Assembly: GCA_937135955.1 (NCBI GenBank)
Contig: CAKZOB010000069.1
Location: 26,061-90,060, forward strand
Origin: an uncultured Anaerolineales bacterium
GTDB lineage: Bacteria > Chloroflexota > Anaerolineae > Aggregatilineales > Aggregatilineaceae
DNA: 64,000 nucleotides
Direction: 5' to 3'
The notes beneath the pieces are model-generated. The model was not told the DNA's origin, searched no databases, and saw only the letters and a list, made by a program, of their open reading frames with translations. How positions within the stretch are numbered: the first letter of the stretch is position 1; each line of letters starts with the position of its first letter. Below, piece by piece: positions 42,256-51,483 of this stretch. The position numbers and the translations under genes are program-made.

Positions 42256-45195
42256 CTATTCGTAGCGCAGCACGTTGAGCGGCTTTTCGCCGGAGGCGCG
42301 CCAGGCGGTGAGGATAGCCGCCGCCAGCGCGATCAACACGCACAGCCCCATCAGTTCCAGCGCGGTGACGTAGGGGATGGAGCGCCCCAGTTCGCCGCCG
42401 AAGGACTGAATGAGCAGGAACAGCAGCCCTATGCCGCCCAGCCCCACGCCGATCAAACCGCCGACCAGCCCCAGCAGGCCGTATTCGAGCAGTAACATGC
42501 CCAGCACGCGCTCGCGCTGCAGGCCCACCGCCTTCATGATGGCGATCTCGCGTCGCCGTTCCAGGGTGGCCAGCGCCACTGAGTTGGCGATGACGATCCC
42601 GCCCACCACCAGCGCCAGGGCCGCCACCAGGATGGGGAACGAGGTGAACTGATCAATGATACGGTTGAGCAGATCGTTGAGCAGTTTCGTCTCCATCACG
42701 AAGGTCAGCGGGATTTCGTTCATGGCCCGCCGCAGCGCCCGAATCTGGCTCTCCTCTACGTCCACGATGGCGCTGACGCTGGCCGGGCGCACATCCGGCG
42801 GAAAGGCGTTGAGCGGCGCGTAGTTGGTCGAGCCGAAGTTCACCTGCACGCCAGGCGTGCGCCGATCTATCATGCCCACGATTTCGAAGCGTACCAGCTT
42901 GCGCTCTGTCCCTGTGGCACCCTCGCCAGGCGTGGTGAATTCGAACAGCAACTGATCGCCCACCTCCAGGCCGGTGGCGACCACGCCCCGCGTGGCCGAG
43001 ATGACGATGGGCGGATACTGACCTGCCTCGGGGTCCCAGGGGCCAGTGTCGGTGGGCAGCAACTGACGCCCCTGGTAGAAGGTCACGTCGGGCAGGTTGG
43101 AGGTCACGCCGCGCGCGTCAACGCTGTTGAACAGCCAGTGAAAGGCATCGGCTTCTTCTTCGGCCTCCTGGCGGGCCAGATTCACCAGTTGGTTGGCGGT
43201 GAGGATACGATTCTCGCTGACATCGGTGGCCGAGACGAGCGTCACGTTGTAGGTGGCCATCGCGGAATAGCTGCGCACGCCCTCGACGGTCGCCAGCCGT
43301 TCCTCAACCAGGCGCAGCGTGTCGCCCGTCCCTGCGGCGAAGACGATCACGTTGCCGCCCACTTCGTTTTCCAGAATCTGGGCGAAGCGGTTGGTGATGG
43401 CCGTGGCCAGCATGGTGATCAGGCTGAGCGTGAAGACACCCACCACCAACGCCAGCAGGGTGGACGCTGCGCGTCCTTTGGCCGCTAGCATCGAGCGCAA
43501 CACGAGCTTGAGGTCAACCAGCCGCCAGGCAGGCAGGAAGTGCCCCACCAGCCAGATGATCACCCACAGCACAGCGTAGAGCACGCCGACAGTGATGAAT
43601 GTGCCAAACAGGATCAGCAGGGCGGGCACGGCATAGCCGAAGGCCGCGCCCAGCAGCGGCAGGCCGGGGATCATCATCACCCAGCGGATCATCCGTCGCC
43701 ACAGCTTGCGCCGCGTCCAGCCGGCGAAGATTCCCCCGCCCAGCAGGGTGATGCCCATCAGCAGTCCCAGGAACCCGCCTGCGCCCATCGCCGCCGCGCG
43801 GATAGACTGCGCCGAAAGCAGGTCGTTGATCAGCGGTTGGGCGACCAGGCTGATCGCCAGCATGACGAACAGCAGCGCCGCGAAGGAACGGGCGCGCCCC
43901 GCGCGAGGGATCACCGTGTCCGATGGGCGCAGCACCAGGTTGGGGCGCACCTGCCCGGCGGCCAGCGTCGGCAGGAAACCGAAGATGGTGGTGACAATCA
44001 CGCCGACGACGAAGCCGGTGAGGGCCGGTGTGGGCGTGATGCGAAAAGAGAGCGACTGCGCCAGGAAGCCTTCCGCCACCCCCTTGATGGTATAGGCGGC
44101 CACCCAGCCCAGGACGATACCTACTACGCTGCCGAAAATGCCCATCAGCACCGCTTCGGTCAGGAACAGAGCGGTCACCTGCTCCGCTTCCAGGCCGATG
44201 GTCTTCAGCACGGCCACTTCCGTCGTGCGGCGGCTGACGATGACCAGCATGGTATTGACGATGCCAATGCCACCGATGAGCAGCGACACCAGCCCCATGA
44301 TCACCACCAGTTGGTTGATGGCGTCGGCAACTTCGCTATTTTGCTCCTGCAGATCAACAGTGTTGATCGTCTCCACGAAGTCGAAGCGCTGCCGGATGGC
44401 CCGCGTGGCCTCTTCCACCTGCGCCGGGTCGCCCAGGCGCACATAAATCTGATCAGCGCCCGCGGCCATGGCCCCGTTGAACAGTGGCACAGCGGACACG
44501 TCGAGGTAGTAGTAGCCGATCAGGTTGCCGGAGAAGTTCTCGTAACCGGCTTCCTCCGAGGTGGGCACAATGCCACGCAGGATGAATTCGTCCTTGGCCC
44601 CGCTCAGCAACAGCGTATCGCCGATCTGAGCGTCGAGCGTGTCGGCCAGGTTGCGGCTGATCACGATGTCCGTCGGAGCCTGCATCACCTCGCGCAGGAG
44701 TCGCCCGTCTTCGGTGCGGCGCTCGCCATAGAGCGGGTAGGCGGCGACCTCCACGATATAGGGCGTGACGAAGGTCTGCTCGGTGTCATTGCGCGGGTTG
44801 CTGACCACCATGCCCGCCGTGATCGAAGTCAGCGCCTGCCGATAGGTGATGGTGCTGCCAGGGTAGTCCTCGCTGAGCCACTCGCCGATGGCCTGGATGC
44901 CCTGAGGCGTGAAGAGGTTGCCGCCAAAACCGCCCGCCGGCGCAATCAGGCCGTCGTCGCGGGCGCGCTGCACGCGGGCGGATTCGCTGCTGCTGACGAT
45001 GAGGCGGATGTCGCCGCGGTTGCTCTCTTGCAGGCTGCCGGTCAGCGTATCTTCGATCATCACGCCGAGCGTCTGCAGGCTGACGATGGCCGCCACGCCC
45101 GCCGCGATGCACAGCAGCGCAAACAGCGTGCGTTGCTTGTTCACGCGCAGGTCGTTGAGCGAATGGCGCGTGTAGAACTTGAGTTTTTCGATCAT
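42256..45195 (-). CDS. FtsX-like ABC permease, large (979 aa)
   Basis: Two FtsX-type bundles, each introduced by a single span and a large outer domain: span near 24-45 (LFALLCIAAGVAAIVSLQTLGV), outer domain to ~285, bundle ~295-425 with RRTTEVAVLKTIGLEAEQV; then extra spans at 430-560, a second outer domain ~620-860 and a C-terminal bundle with RRREIAIMKAVGLQRERVLGM. The final residues are KPLNVLRYE, typical of MacB-like permeases. Works with the ATPase at 45209-46000, whose stop is 13 bases upstream. Substrate unknown. The pair resembles but does not duplicate the exporter at 26 kb. Confidence 0.92.
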   Translation of the reverse strand: MIEKLKFYTRHSLNDLRVNKQRTLFALLCIAAGVAAIVSLQTLGVMIEDTLTGSLQESNRGDIRLIVSSSESARVQRARDDGLIAPAGGFGGNLFTPQGIQAIGEWLSEDYPGSTITYRQALTSITAGMVVSNPRNDTEQTFVTPYIVEVAAYPLYGERRTEDGRLLREVMQAPTDIVISRNLADTLDAQIGDTLLLSGAKDEFILRGIVPTSEEAGYENFSGNLIGYYYLDVSAVPLFNGAMAAGADQIYVRLGDPAQVEEATRAIRQRFDFVETINTVDLQEQNSEVADAINQLVVIMGLVSLLIGGIGIVNTMLVIVSRRTTEVAVLKTIGLEAEQVTALFLTEAVLMGIFGSVVGIVLGWVAAYTIKGVAEGFLAQSLSFRITPTPALTGFVVGVIVTTIFGFLPTLAAGQVRPNLVLRPSDTVIPRAGRARSFAALLFVMLAISLVAQPLINDLLSAQSIRAAAMGAGGFLGLLMGITLLGGGIFAGWTRRKLWRRMIRWVMMIPGLPLLGAAFGYAVPALLILFGTFITVGVLYAVLWVIIWLVGHFLPAWRLVDLKLVLRSMLAAKGRAASTLLALVVGVFTLSLITMLATAITNRFAQILENEVGGNVIVFAAGTGDTLRLVEERLATVEGVRSYSAMATYNVTLVSATDVSENRILTANQLVNLARQEAEEEADAFHWLFNSVDARGVTSNLPDVTFYQGRQLLPTDTGPWDPEAGQYPPIVISATRGVVATGLEVGDQLLFEFTTPGEGATGTERKLVRFEIVGMIDRRTPGVQVNFGSTNYAPLNAFPPDVRPASVSAIVDVEESQIRALRRAMNEIPLTFVMETKLLNDLLNRIIDQFTSFPILVAALALVVGGIVIANSVALATLERRREIAIMKAVGLQRERVLGMLLLEYGLLGLVGGLIGVGLGGIGLLFLLIQSFGGELGRSIPYVTALELMGLCVLIALAAAILTAWRASGEKPLNVLRYE

Positions 45196-45208
45196 GGCCG
45201 TGTCCTTG

Positions 45209-46000
45209 CTAGCGCCCGTTGATCGTCACTGGCTTGAGTTCGCCGGTGGAACGCTTGTCTTTGAGCAGGCGGATCGCTTCCATCTGCGCGGTAGAGCGCG
45301 CGTCCACATCCTGGGCGATCCTGCCGTCCACCAGCGCCACCACGCGGTCGCACTGCGACGCCACGTCCATATCGTGCGTGACGACGATGATGGTTGTGCC
45401 GAGCTTCTGCTGCACGTCGCGCAGTGCCTTCAGCACCACCTCGCTGGACTCGGTATCCAGGTTGCCGGTCGGCTCGTCGCATAGCAGCAGCGGTGGCTCG
45501 TTGGCCAGAGCGCGGGCCAGCGCCACGCGCTGTTGCTGCCCGCCGGAAAGCTGCGTGGGCCGGTGATGCAGCCGGTCGCCCAGCCCCAGCAGTTCGAGCA
45601 ACTCTTTGGCGCGTTTGGTGGGGTTGTACTTGCGCTTGCGGGCGAACTGAATGGGCAGCGCCACATTTTCCAGGGCCGTCAGAGTGGGGATCAGGTTGAA
45701 GAACTGGAAGACGAACCCGATCTTCTCGTTGCGCACGCGGGTGAGGGCGCGCTCGTCGAGGTCGGTGATGTCAATCCCATCAATGTAGATGCGCCCGCTG
45801 GTAGGTGTATCCAGCCCACCGATCAGACCCAGCAGCGTGGACTTGCCACTGCCCGACGGGCCGATGATGCCCAGAAACTCGCCCGGCGCGACAGTCAGCG
45901 AGACACCGCGCACAGCGTGCACGACAACTTCGCCCATCTTCAGGTCTTTGCGCAGGTGTTCGGTGCGCACGACGTAATGGTTGGTAGTGGCTTCAGCCAT
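45209..46000 (-). CDS. ABC exporter ATPase, MacB/LolD-like (263 aa)
   Basis: All motifs intact: Walker [10 protein letters not shown] near residue 47, Q-loop [18 protein letters not shown], signature LSGGQQQR, Walker [13 protein letters not shown]-loop VTHDMDV. There is an added C-terminal tail of about 30 residues. First gene of a two-gene operon with the FtsX-like permease. ATG at 46000 follows GGGAG. Family A-like repeat DNA fills the upstream gap. Confidence 0.94.
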   Translation of the reverse strand: MAEATTNHYVVRTEHLRKDLKMGEVVVHAVRGVSLTVAPGEFLGIIGPSGSGKSTLLGLIGGLDTPTSGRIYIDGIDITDLDERALTRVRNEKIGFVFQFFNLIPTLTALENVALPIQFARKRKYNPTKRAKELLELLGLGDRLHHRPTQLSGGQQQRVALARALANEPPLLLCDEPTGNLDTESSEVVLKALRDVQQKLGTTIIVVTHDMDVASQCDRVVALVDGRIAQDVDARSTAQMEAIRLLKDKRSTGELKPVTINGR

Positions 46001-46360
46001 GCTTACATTTCTCCCTTTTCAGTTCACAGATTGCGGGGGCGGGGACTTCCTGCCAACAAGTATATACGCAGGTCGGGACGAAAAGTTGTATGGAGCACTG
46101 CCCGTCCGACGAGTTTCAGAGACGGACGGGGACAGAGAACCGTTGAAGAGCGGCTCGACCGATGCGCCCCTGGAGCGTGTTTGTGCGCTTTCTTGCCCTC
46201 GGTCTCCGGCTTTTTTCTGCCGCGCGGCGGGCGAAAGGGCGCACTTCCGCGGCAGTGAAACAAGTCCCCTCGCCCTGCGATGCCGTCGCGAGGGCGAGGG
46301 GATTCAGGGGCGAGGGAAAGACACTGCGCGGAAGCTCATCAACTCCCGTTCAGGCCCCCT
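46001..46360. other. 360-bp gap with a diverged family A repeat
   Basis: 46193-46316 keeps the family A order (TGCCCTCGGTCTCCGG, a CCGCG..CGCGG hairpin, AAGTCCCCTCGCCC, GATGCCGTCGCGAGGGCGAG, GGGCGAGGG) with many changes. The rest should hold the promoter of the ABC operon; no clear hexamers seen. Confidence 0.6.
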
Positions 46361-47455
46361 TCAACTCACTTCCAGGATCAGAGGCCGCGGGATGGTGCGC
46401 CCGTTGACGGTGACCGGCTGCGTCGGCCAGCCTTCGATGGCCGTGACGACTTCCGGCACACCGCCCGCCTGCGGCACCAGGATGGAGTCTTCCGACTTGA
46501 CGCCGGTGATCGAAGGATTCCAGGCGCAGACCATGCCCGGCTCCAGGGTCTCTGTCTCGCCGGGCACAGCGATGAACTCGCGCGCGGCGTACCCCGCCGT
46601 GCCACCCTGATGGTGCAGTTTCCATTCGTCGGCGAAACCGGCGCGGGCGTAGGCATCCTGCAGCGTCTTGAACAGCGCATCCAGCGACGCGCCCGGCTGC
46701 GAGGCGGCGATGATCGCCGCGTCCACCTGTGCGCAGGCGTCCATCTTGCGGCGAATCTCGTCGGGCAGCGGGCCGAAATGGATCAGGCGGGTGACCGAAC
46801 AGACCAGCCCCTCACGCCGCCCACATAGCACCAGCATGGCGTATTTGTCTAGCGTCTTGCCCGTCGGCAGGGGATGACGGTAGCGGAAAATGCGCTCGTC
46901 GGTGGCGATCAGCACCACGATGGGTGTGACGCCCTGCGCGTAAGTCTCTTCGGCCAGCACGCCAGCCAGTTGCCATTCGGTCATGCCGGGGCGCACGCGC
47001 TGAATGGCAGCGTTCATGGCGGCTCCGCAGGCGTGCCCCAGCGAGCGGAAGCGCTCGACCTCGACGGGCAGCAGCCGCGACCGCACGATCTTGACGGCGC
47101 GGCTAAGGTCTTTGGCTCCCTCTGTAGGCACGTCTACACCTGGCGCGCTGCCCAGTTCTGGCGGCTGTTCGCCTTCCCAGGGACTCACCTTCAGCGCAAA
47201 GCCGCGCGCTTCGACGCCGTCTTCACCGCGCAGGCGCGGCCCCTCGATGGCGTTGGTGTAGACGGTAGCCGAGTCGGGGGTGATCACCACGCTGGCGACG
47301 CCGATCGTGTCGGCGTGATTGACGGCCACGTCCACGCCGCCAGTGATCCAGGCAACGCTGTTGACTGTGCGCAGCCACAACGCGCTGAGACCCTGTTCGG
47401 CCATCAGCGCGCGAGCGCGCGCTAGTTTGGTCTGGACTTCATCGCTGTAATTCAT
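46361..47455 (-). CDS. M24-fold (aminopeptidase P/creatinase-like) protein lacking most metal ligands (364 aa)
   Basis: An N-terminal creatinase-type domain (~1-125) and a C-terminal pita-bread domain with family landmarks RVRPGMTEWQLAGVLAEE (154-171) and LEPGMV (304-309). Of the five metal ligands of M24 peptidases, the DxG..D pair is replaced in LVLCGRREGLVCSVTR (208-223), the first Glu is Asn313 (AWNPSI), and only a His (281/282) and Glu322 (KSED) remain. Creatinase shows the fold can work without metal, so an enzyme of another type is possible. ATG at 47455 has GAGGAG eight bases upstream. Usually annotated as Xaa-Pro peptidase; I doubt that activity. Confidence 0.8.
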   Translation of the reverse strand: MNYSDEVQTKLARARALMAEQGLSALWLRTVNSVAWITGGVDVAVNHADTIGVASVVITPDSATVYTNAIEGPRLRGEDGVEARGFALKVSPWEGEQPPELGSAPGVDVPTEGAKDLSRAVKIVRSRLLPVEVERFRSLGHACGAAMNAAIQRVRPGMTEWQLAGVLAEETYAQGVTPIVVLIATDERIFRYRHPLPTGKTLDKYAMLVLCGRREGLVCSVTRLIHFGPLPDEIRRKMDACAQVDAAIIAASQPGASLDALFKTLQDAYARAGFADEWKLHHQGGTAGYAAREFIAVPGETETLEPGMVCAWNPSITGVKSEDSILVPQAGGVPEVVTAIEGWPTQPVTVNGRTIPRPLILEVS

Positions 47456-47556
47456 CTTTAAAACTCCTCGCAAAAACGGCCAGAGCCGTGATAAGCCCGA
47501 TACGCTGGTATAAGAGTATCACAAGGAAGGTGGGGCGAAAACAATCGTCTGGCCGC

Positions 47557-47586
47557 AAAAAACGGGGGCACGTCCTGGCGTGCCCC
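47557..47586 (-). terminator. Rho-independent terminator of the TlpA-like gene
   Basis: Minus strand GGGGCACG, loop CCAGGA, CGTGCCCC, followed by CGTTTTTTG. Confidence 0.9.
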
Positions 47587-47616
47587 GGCGCTGGATAGTC
47601 AGCCTGTTTGTCCCGC

Positions 47617-48183
47617 TTATCCCTGGAAGAGCAGCGGTGTCACGTCGCGATCGAGCATGGCGCGGGTGATCGCGCCGGGCCGCCACGCCTTGACCAGTGT
47701 GCCGTCCGGCCCGATGAGGAAAGACGAGGGCAAGCCGTCACCGCCGTACCGGTTGTAGACAGCCCCTGTGAGGTCGAGCGCCACCGGAAAGTCGAAGCCG
47801 TAGGCGCTCAGGAACGCCCGCACTGTGCCCGCATCTTCGCCGACGTTCACCCCCAACAGGGTGAAGCCCCGCGCCTGATACTGGCGATGATAGGCGTAGA
47901 GATCGGGCATCTCGGCCTTACACGGCGGACACCACGACGCCCAGAAATTGACCAGCACGTATTTGCCCCGGAAGTCCGCCAGCGAAATCTCGCCGGACAG
48001 GCCCGGCAAGGTGAAGTCCGCGGCGGTCTGACCAGCATTGGCAGTGCCCGTGCTGCCGTCGTCGGCGGTCAGCACGATGACGACAAAGGCGATGGCGACG
48101 ATCAGCACTGAACCGGCGACGATCAGGCGGGGGTCGAACGGGCGATCATGAGCGCGGCGCTTGTGGCGGGTGGTCCTGGTCAT
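47617..48183 (-). CDS. TlpA/ResA-like membrane-anchored thioredoxin (188 aa)
   Basis: One N-terminal span (residues ~20-39, LIVAGSVLIVAIAFVVIVLT) anchors an outward-facing AhpC-TSA/thioredoxin domain with active site WCPPC (Cys85, Cys88) and the cis-Pro region GLPSSFLIGPDG. Such proteins reduce disulfides in cytochrome c assembly or other envelope proteins. ATG at 48183 follows GAGGATAG; the frame extends to 48279 but the shorter form puts the span at the normal place. No ccd/ccs genes nearby. Confidence 0.92.
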   Translation of the reverse strand: MTRTTRHKRRAHDRPFDPRLIVAGSVLIVAIAFVVIVLTADDGSTGTANAGQTAADFTLPGLSGEISLADFRGKYVLVNFWASWCPPCKAEMPDLYAYHRQYQARGFTLLGVNVGEDAGTVRAFLSAYGFDFPVALDLTGAVYNRYGGDGLPSSFLIGPDGTLVKAWRPGAITRAMLDRDVTPLLFQG

Positions 48184-48289
48184 AGAGCTATCCTCGTGAG
48201 GGCCATTGTCTCCAATGACATTATAGAACCGGGCCGCCCTCCCCAGAGAGCGTCCCGGCCCCGACTCGCCTTTCCGCACAATCGCGGTC

Positions 48290-48685
48290 TCAGTTGGAGT
48301 GCTCCGGCGTCACCACCGAGGTATAGACCTCGAACGCGGGCGGCTGTTCCAGGTGCTTCTTGACGGCGCACAGTTCAGCGGCGCGAATGACAGCTTCCTT
48401 GTACTTCTCCGGGAAACCGGGCGGAAGCTGAATATCCAGCTCGATCTTCTCGATCATGCGTGTGAAGGGGTTGGAATGCATCCGCTGGATGATGCGCATG
48501 TTGTCGGTGGGCAGGCCGCGTTGCTGGCAGAAGCTGAGCACATAGATGCCCGCGCAGGTGCCGATAGAGGCCAGGAACAGGCCAAACGGGGCCGGGGCCG
48601 AGCCGTCCTGATTGGTGGGGATCACCATGTCGCCGGCGATGGCATCTACGCGCAGGCCACCGGGGAAGACGATTTCCATTTCCAT
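48290..48685 (-). CDS. OsmC-family protein (131 aa)
   Basis: An OsmC/Ohr-fold protein. Cysteines in GTCAGIYVLSFCQQRG (~43-58) and AELCAVKKHLEQPP (~103-116) sit where the peroxidatic and resolving cysteines of the family lie, though the first region has two. The shape MEIVFPGGLRVDA at the start is typical of the YhfA-like subgroup rather than Ohr. Likely a thiol-based peroxide or acyl-persulfide handling protein. Convergent spacing with the TlpA-like gene on the same strand is 106 bases, so they may be co-transcribed. Confidence 0.85.
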   Translation of the reverse strand: MEMEIVFPGGLRVDAIAGDMVIPTNQDGSAPAPFGLFLASIGTCAGIYVLSFCQQRGLPTDNMRIIQRMHSNPFTRMIEKIELDIQLPPGFPEKYKEAVIRAAELCAVKKHLEQPPAFEVYTSVVTPEHSN

Positions 48686-48917
48686 AGGTTGCAGACCCTT
48701 TTGTGTTGTGTATGTGAGTGCGGACGATACACTGCTTTCCAGGGAATTAGATGCAGCAACCGCGCAAAGGATGCATGATGCAGTGCGGGATTGCCGGGTG
48801 GAGTGTGTATTAGAAGTGTCCTACTTATGCCGAAACGGGTTTGACAAGCACGGTTGAATCAGCGACAATTCTGTCGCACTCGCTCGATAGCTGGACTCCT
48901 GTGTGGAGCGTGACGCG

Positions 48918-49475
48918 ATGATAAAAGAGGTTTTGAAAGACGCCGAGGAGCGCATGAAAAGCGCTCTGGCAGTGCTGGAAGACGATCTGCGCGGGATGCG
49001 CACGGGCCGCGCTTCGACGGGGCTGGTCGAAAAGCTGGAAGTCGAATACTACGGCACGCCGACGCCGCTCTATCAACTGGCGACGCTGTCTGTACCGGAA
49101 CCGCAGATGATCATGATCCGCCCGTTCGATAAGTCCTCGCTCAAGACCATCGAACGCGCGATCCTGGCCTCCGACCTGGGCCTGACGCCCAACAATGACG
49201 GCACGGTGATCCGCCTGAATATCCCACCGCTGACGCAGGAACGCCGTCTTGAACTGCAAAAGCTGGTGGGTCGGCGCGTGGAAGAAGCGCGCGTAGCCGT
49301 GCGCAATGTGCGGCGCAGCGCCATTGACGATCTGCGCGAGTTCGAGAAGGAAAAGCTGATCTCCGAAGACGAGAGCAAACGCGGGCAGGAAGAAGTCCAG
49401 AAGCTGACCGACCGCTACATTCAGCTCATCGAAGAGGCCGGCAAACGCAAAGAAGCCGAAATTATGGAACTGTAG
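48918..49475 (+). CDS. frr: Ribosome recycling factor (185 aa)
   Basis: Releases mRNA and tRNA from post-termination ribosomes together with EF-G. The domain I/II pattern is complete: [25 protein letters not shown] at the start, [12 protein letters not shown] and [24 protein letters not shown] in the middle, and the C-terminal helix. 185 residues is the canonical length when ATG 48918 is used; the longer frame from 48903 is unnecessary. First of frr-uppS-cdsA; pyrH and tsf, which often precede it, are absent. Confidence 0.97.
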   Translation: MIKEVLKDAEERMKSALAVLEDDLRGMRTGRASTGLVEKLEVEYYGTPTPLYQLATLSVPEPQMIMIRPFDKSSLKTIERAILASDLGLTPNNDGTVIRLNIPPLTQERRLELQKLVGRRVEEARVAVRNVRRSAIDDLREFEKEKLISEDESKRGQEEVQKLTDRYIQLIEEAGKRKEAEIMEL

Positions 49476-49521
49476 AGCGCAACATCCGCCCGGCGCGGTG
49501 AGCGCGGAGCACAGCGAGCCA

Positions 49522-50244
49522 ATGGCCAACGAGGTCGTGACCCTGCCGGAGAAAATCCCCCATCATCTGGCCATCATCATGGATGGAAACGGGCGCTGGG
49601 CCAAGGCGCGCGGTCTGCCGCGCCTGGCCGGTCACCGTGCCGGGGTGGAAAACCTGCGGCGCATTCTGCGCGCCTGCAGCGAATTCGGCATCAAAATCCT
49701 CACCATCTACGCCTTTTCGACCGAGAACTGGGGCCGCCCCGAAGCCGAAGTACGTGGGCTGATGAACATCCTGGAAACGGTCATTGATCGCGAACTCAAA
49801 CAACTGCACGCCAATGGGGTGCAGTTGCGTCACATCGGTGACCTGGCCGGGTTGTCCGAACCACTGCAAGAGAAAGTGCGCCGCGCCATCGAACTGACGC
49901 GCAATAACGACAAGCTCATCCTCAACGTGGCGTTCAATTACGGCGGGCGGCAAGACATCATTCAGGCGATCCGCCGCATCGTGGCGGATGGCGTGCCCGT
50001 CGAAGAAATTGACGAGATGCTGGTAAATTATTACCTGTACACGGCGGGGCAGCCCGACCCCGACCTGGTCATCCGCACGGCGGGTGAAATGCGGCTGAGC
50101 AACTTCTTGCTGTGGCAGGCGTCCTACGCCGAATACTACGCCACGCCGACGTACTGGCCCGACTTCGATCGCGAGGAGTTGCTGAAGGCCCTGTTTTACT
50201 TTGCGCGGCGCGAACGCCGGTTTGGGCTGGTACCACAACCGTAA
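49522..50244 (+). CDS. uppS: Undecaprenyl diphosphate synthase (240 aa)
   Basis: Cis-prenyltransferase that makes the C55 carrier for cell-wall and polysaccharide export. The FPP/Mg site [17 protein letters not shown] and GHRAGVE near residues 20-45, FSTENWGRP, and the C-terminal [19 protein letters not shown] are diagnostic. ATG at 49522 chosen; GTG at 49498 would add eight residues. The carrier is needed by the phosphoglycosyl transferase at 54 kb. The frr stop is 46 bases upstream. Confidence 0.96.
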   Translation: MANEVVTLPEKIPHHLAIIMDGNGRWAKARGLPRLAGHRAGVENLRRILRACSEFGIKILTIYAFSTENWGRPEAEVRGLMNILETVIDRELKQLHANGVQLRHIGDLAGLSEPLQEKVRRAIELTRNNDKLILNVAFNYGGRQDIIQAIRRIVADGVPVEEIDEMLVNYYLYTAGQPDPDLVIRTAGEMRLSNFLLWQASYAEYYATPTYWPDFDREELLKALFYFARRERRFGLVPQP

Positions 50245-50283
50245 CCGGAGCGCCTGCCTCACGCTTTGCAGCGGGGAATACAG

Positions 50284-51087
50284 ATGCTCAAGACGCGTGT
50301 GCTCACCGCAGTTGTGGCGCTGCCTCCTCTGATCGCGGCCATTATCATCGGCGGCTGGGTGTTTGCCGGTGTCGTGCTGGCCGCGCTGCTCATTGGCGGA
50401 CTGGAATATGTGCACCTGCTGCGGCAGCGCGACTATCAGGCACCCGCCTGGCTGGTGCTAGCGCTGATCGCGCTGCCCGTGCTGGCAGTGTGGTTCGATC
50501 ACGCTGAATGGCGCGTGCCAGGGCTGGCCCTGCTGCTGATACTGGGCACCGCCTACGACATCTGGGGCGTCGAGCGCGGGCGTCCGGCCCCTCTGGTAGC
50601 GTTGGCGCTGGCCGTCTTCGGCGGCATTTACCTGGGCTGGCTGGGCAGCTACCTGATCGCCGTGCGCAAACTGGAAGAAGGCGCATACCTGACCCTGATG
50701 CTCTACGGCTGCGTGGCCTTTTCCGATAGCGCGGCGTACTTCGTGGGGCGCGCCTGGGGGCGTCACCGCCTGTCGCCTCACGTCAGCCCCAAGAAGACAT
50801 GGGAAGGCTACCTCGGCAGCGTGATCGGCGGGGCGATCTTCGGGGCGCTGGCGGGCGGTCTGCCGGATACACAGGTGCTCACCTGGGGACACGGCGCGCT
50901 CATCGGACTGCTCATCGGCGCGCTGGGCACGCTGGGCGACCTGGGCATTTCGGCCATCAAGCGGCAGGTGGGAGCCAAGGACTCCAGCAACCTGATCCCC
51001 GGTCACGGCGGCATCCTGGATCGCACCGATTCGGTACTGGTGTCGGCGGTCATTGGCTACTACTATCTTGTTTGGTTTGTGTTTTAG
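50284..51087 (+). CDS. cdsA: Phosphatidate cytidylyltransferase (267 aa)
   Basis: Makes CDP-diacylglycerol from phosphatidate and CTP. About eight membrane spans; the CDS signature is present as SxxKRxxxxKDxxxxxPGHGGxxDRxD in GDLGISAIKRQVGAKDSS and LIPGHGGILDRTDS, with the earlier SPKKTWEGYLG. ATG at 50284 follows GCGGGGAA. Normal order after uppS, though the usual next genes dxr and rseP are missing and rho follows instead. Confidence 0.96.
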   Translation: MLKTRVLTAVVALPPLIAAIIIGGWVFAGVVLAALLIGGLEYVHLLRQRDYQAPAWLVLALIALPVLAVWFDHAEWRVPGLALLLILGTAYDIWGVERGRPAPLVALALAVFGGIYLGWLGSYLIAVRKLEEGAYLTLMLYGCVAFSDSAAYFVGRAWGRHRLSPHVSPKKTWEGYLGSVIGGAIFGALAGGLPDTQVLTWGHGALIGLLIGALGTLGDLGISAIKRQVGAKDSSNLIPGHGGILDRTDSVLVSAVIGYYYLVWFVF

Positions 51088-51097
51088 CGCATATAAT
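51068..51097 (+). promoter_or_regulatory. Promoter inside the cdsA end
   Basis: TTGTTT (51068-51073) and TATAAT (51092-51097), 18-base spacing. The start would fall near 51104. Confidence 0.5.
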
Positions 51098-51103
51098 AAA
51101 GAC

Positions 51104-51228
51104 AGGGGGCGTTTCAGGTGCAGGAGCGCGATCGAGGTCAGAAACGGCGTCCCTATTTCGTCCAATGCCTTCGACCCGTTATAGTGCCCAAGCGCCCGGC
51201 ACCTGAAAGACTCGCAGAGCACGGGCAA
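51104..51228 (+). ncRNA. Candidate small RNA or leader between cdsA and rho
   Basis: TTTCAGGTGC (51112-51121) pairs perfectly with GCACCTGAAA (51199-51208), closing a domain of about 97 bases. An alternative pairing CGTTTC/GAAACG (51110-51115 with 51141-51146) excludes it, which could act as a switch. There is no coding frame. No family signature recognised. The 396-bp gap is otherwise filled by the rho promoter and a leader of about 220 bases. Confidence 0.4.
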
Positions 51229-51257
51229 TTGACCGAGGGCCTGCACTGTGCTATATT
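51229..51257 (+). promoter_or_regulatory. Promoter for rho
   Basis: TTGACC (51229-51234) and TATATT (51252-51257), 17-base spacer, near consensus. It would give rho a long untranslated leader of about 220 bases, as known for autoregulated rho genes. Confidence 0.7.
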
Positions 51258-51483
51258 TGGCAGTGCTCGCTGTTCTAATGCACTCTACTCCTGATTTGCG
51301 TGCCCACAGTTCGTGACACTTTCCTGTCCTCAGACGATCTGTTGTAATGACTGGGCGTAAGGTTGGTCCTAGCGTGCCAGCGCGCTCAGAAGGGATTGTT
51401 GCCTGCTTAGTCAGATCAATCTATCAGCATGACATTGCAGTGACACGTGTCACTCCATTAACCCCGCTCGGAGATCCCGGAAC

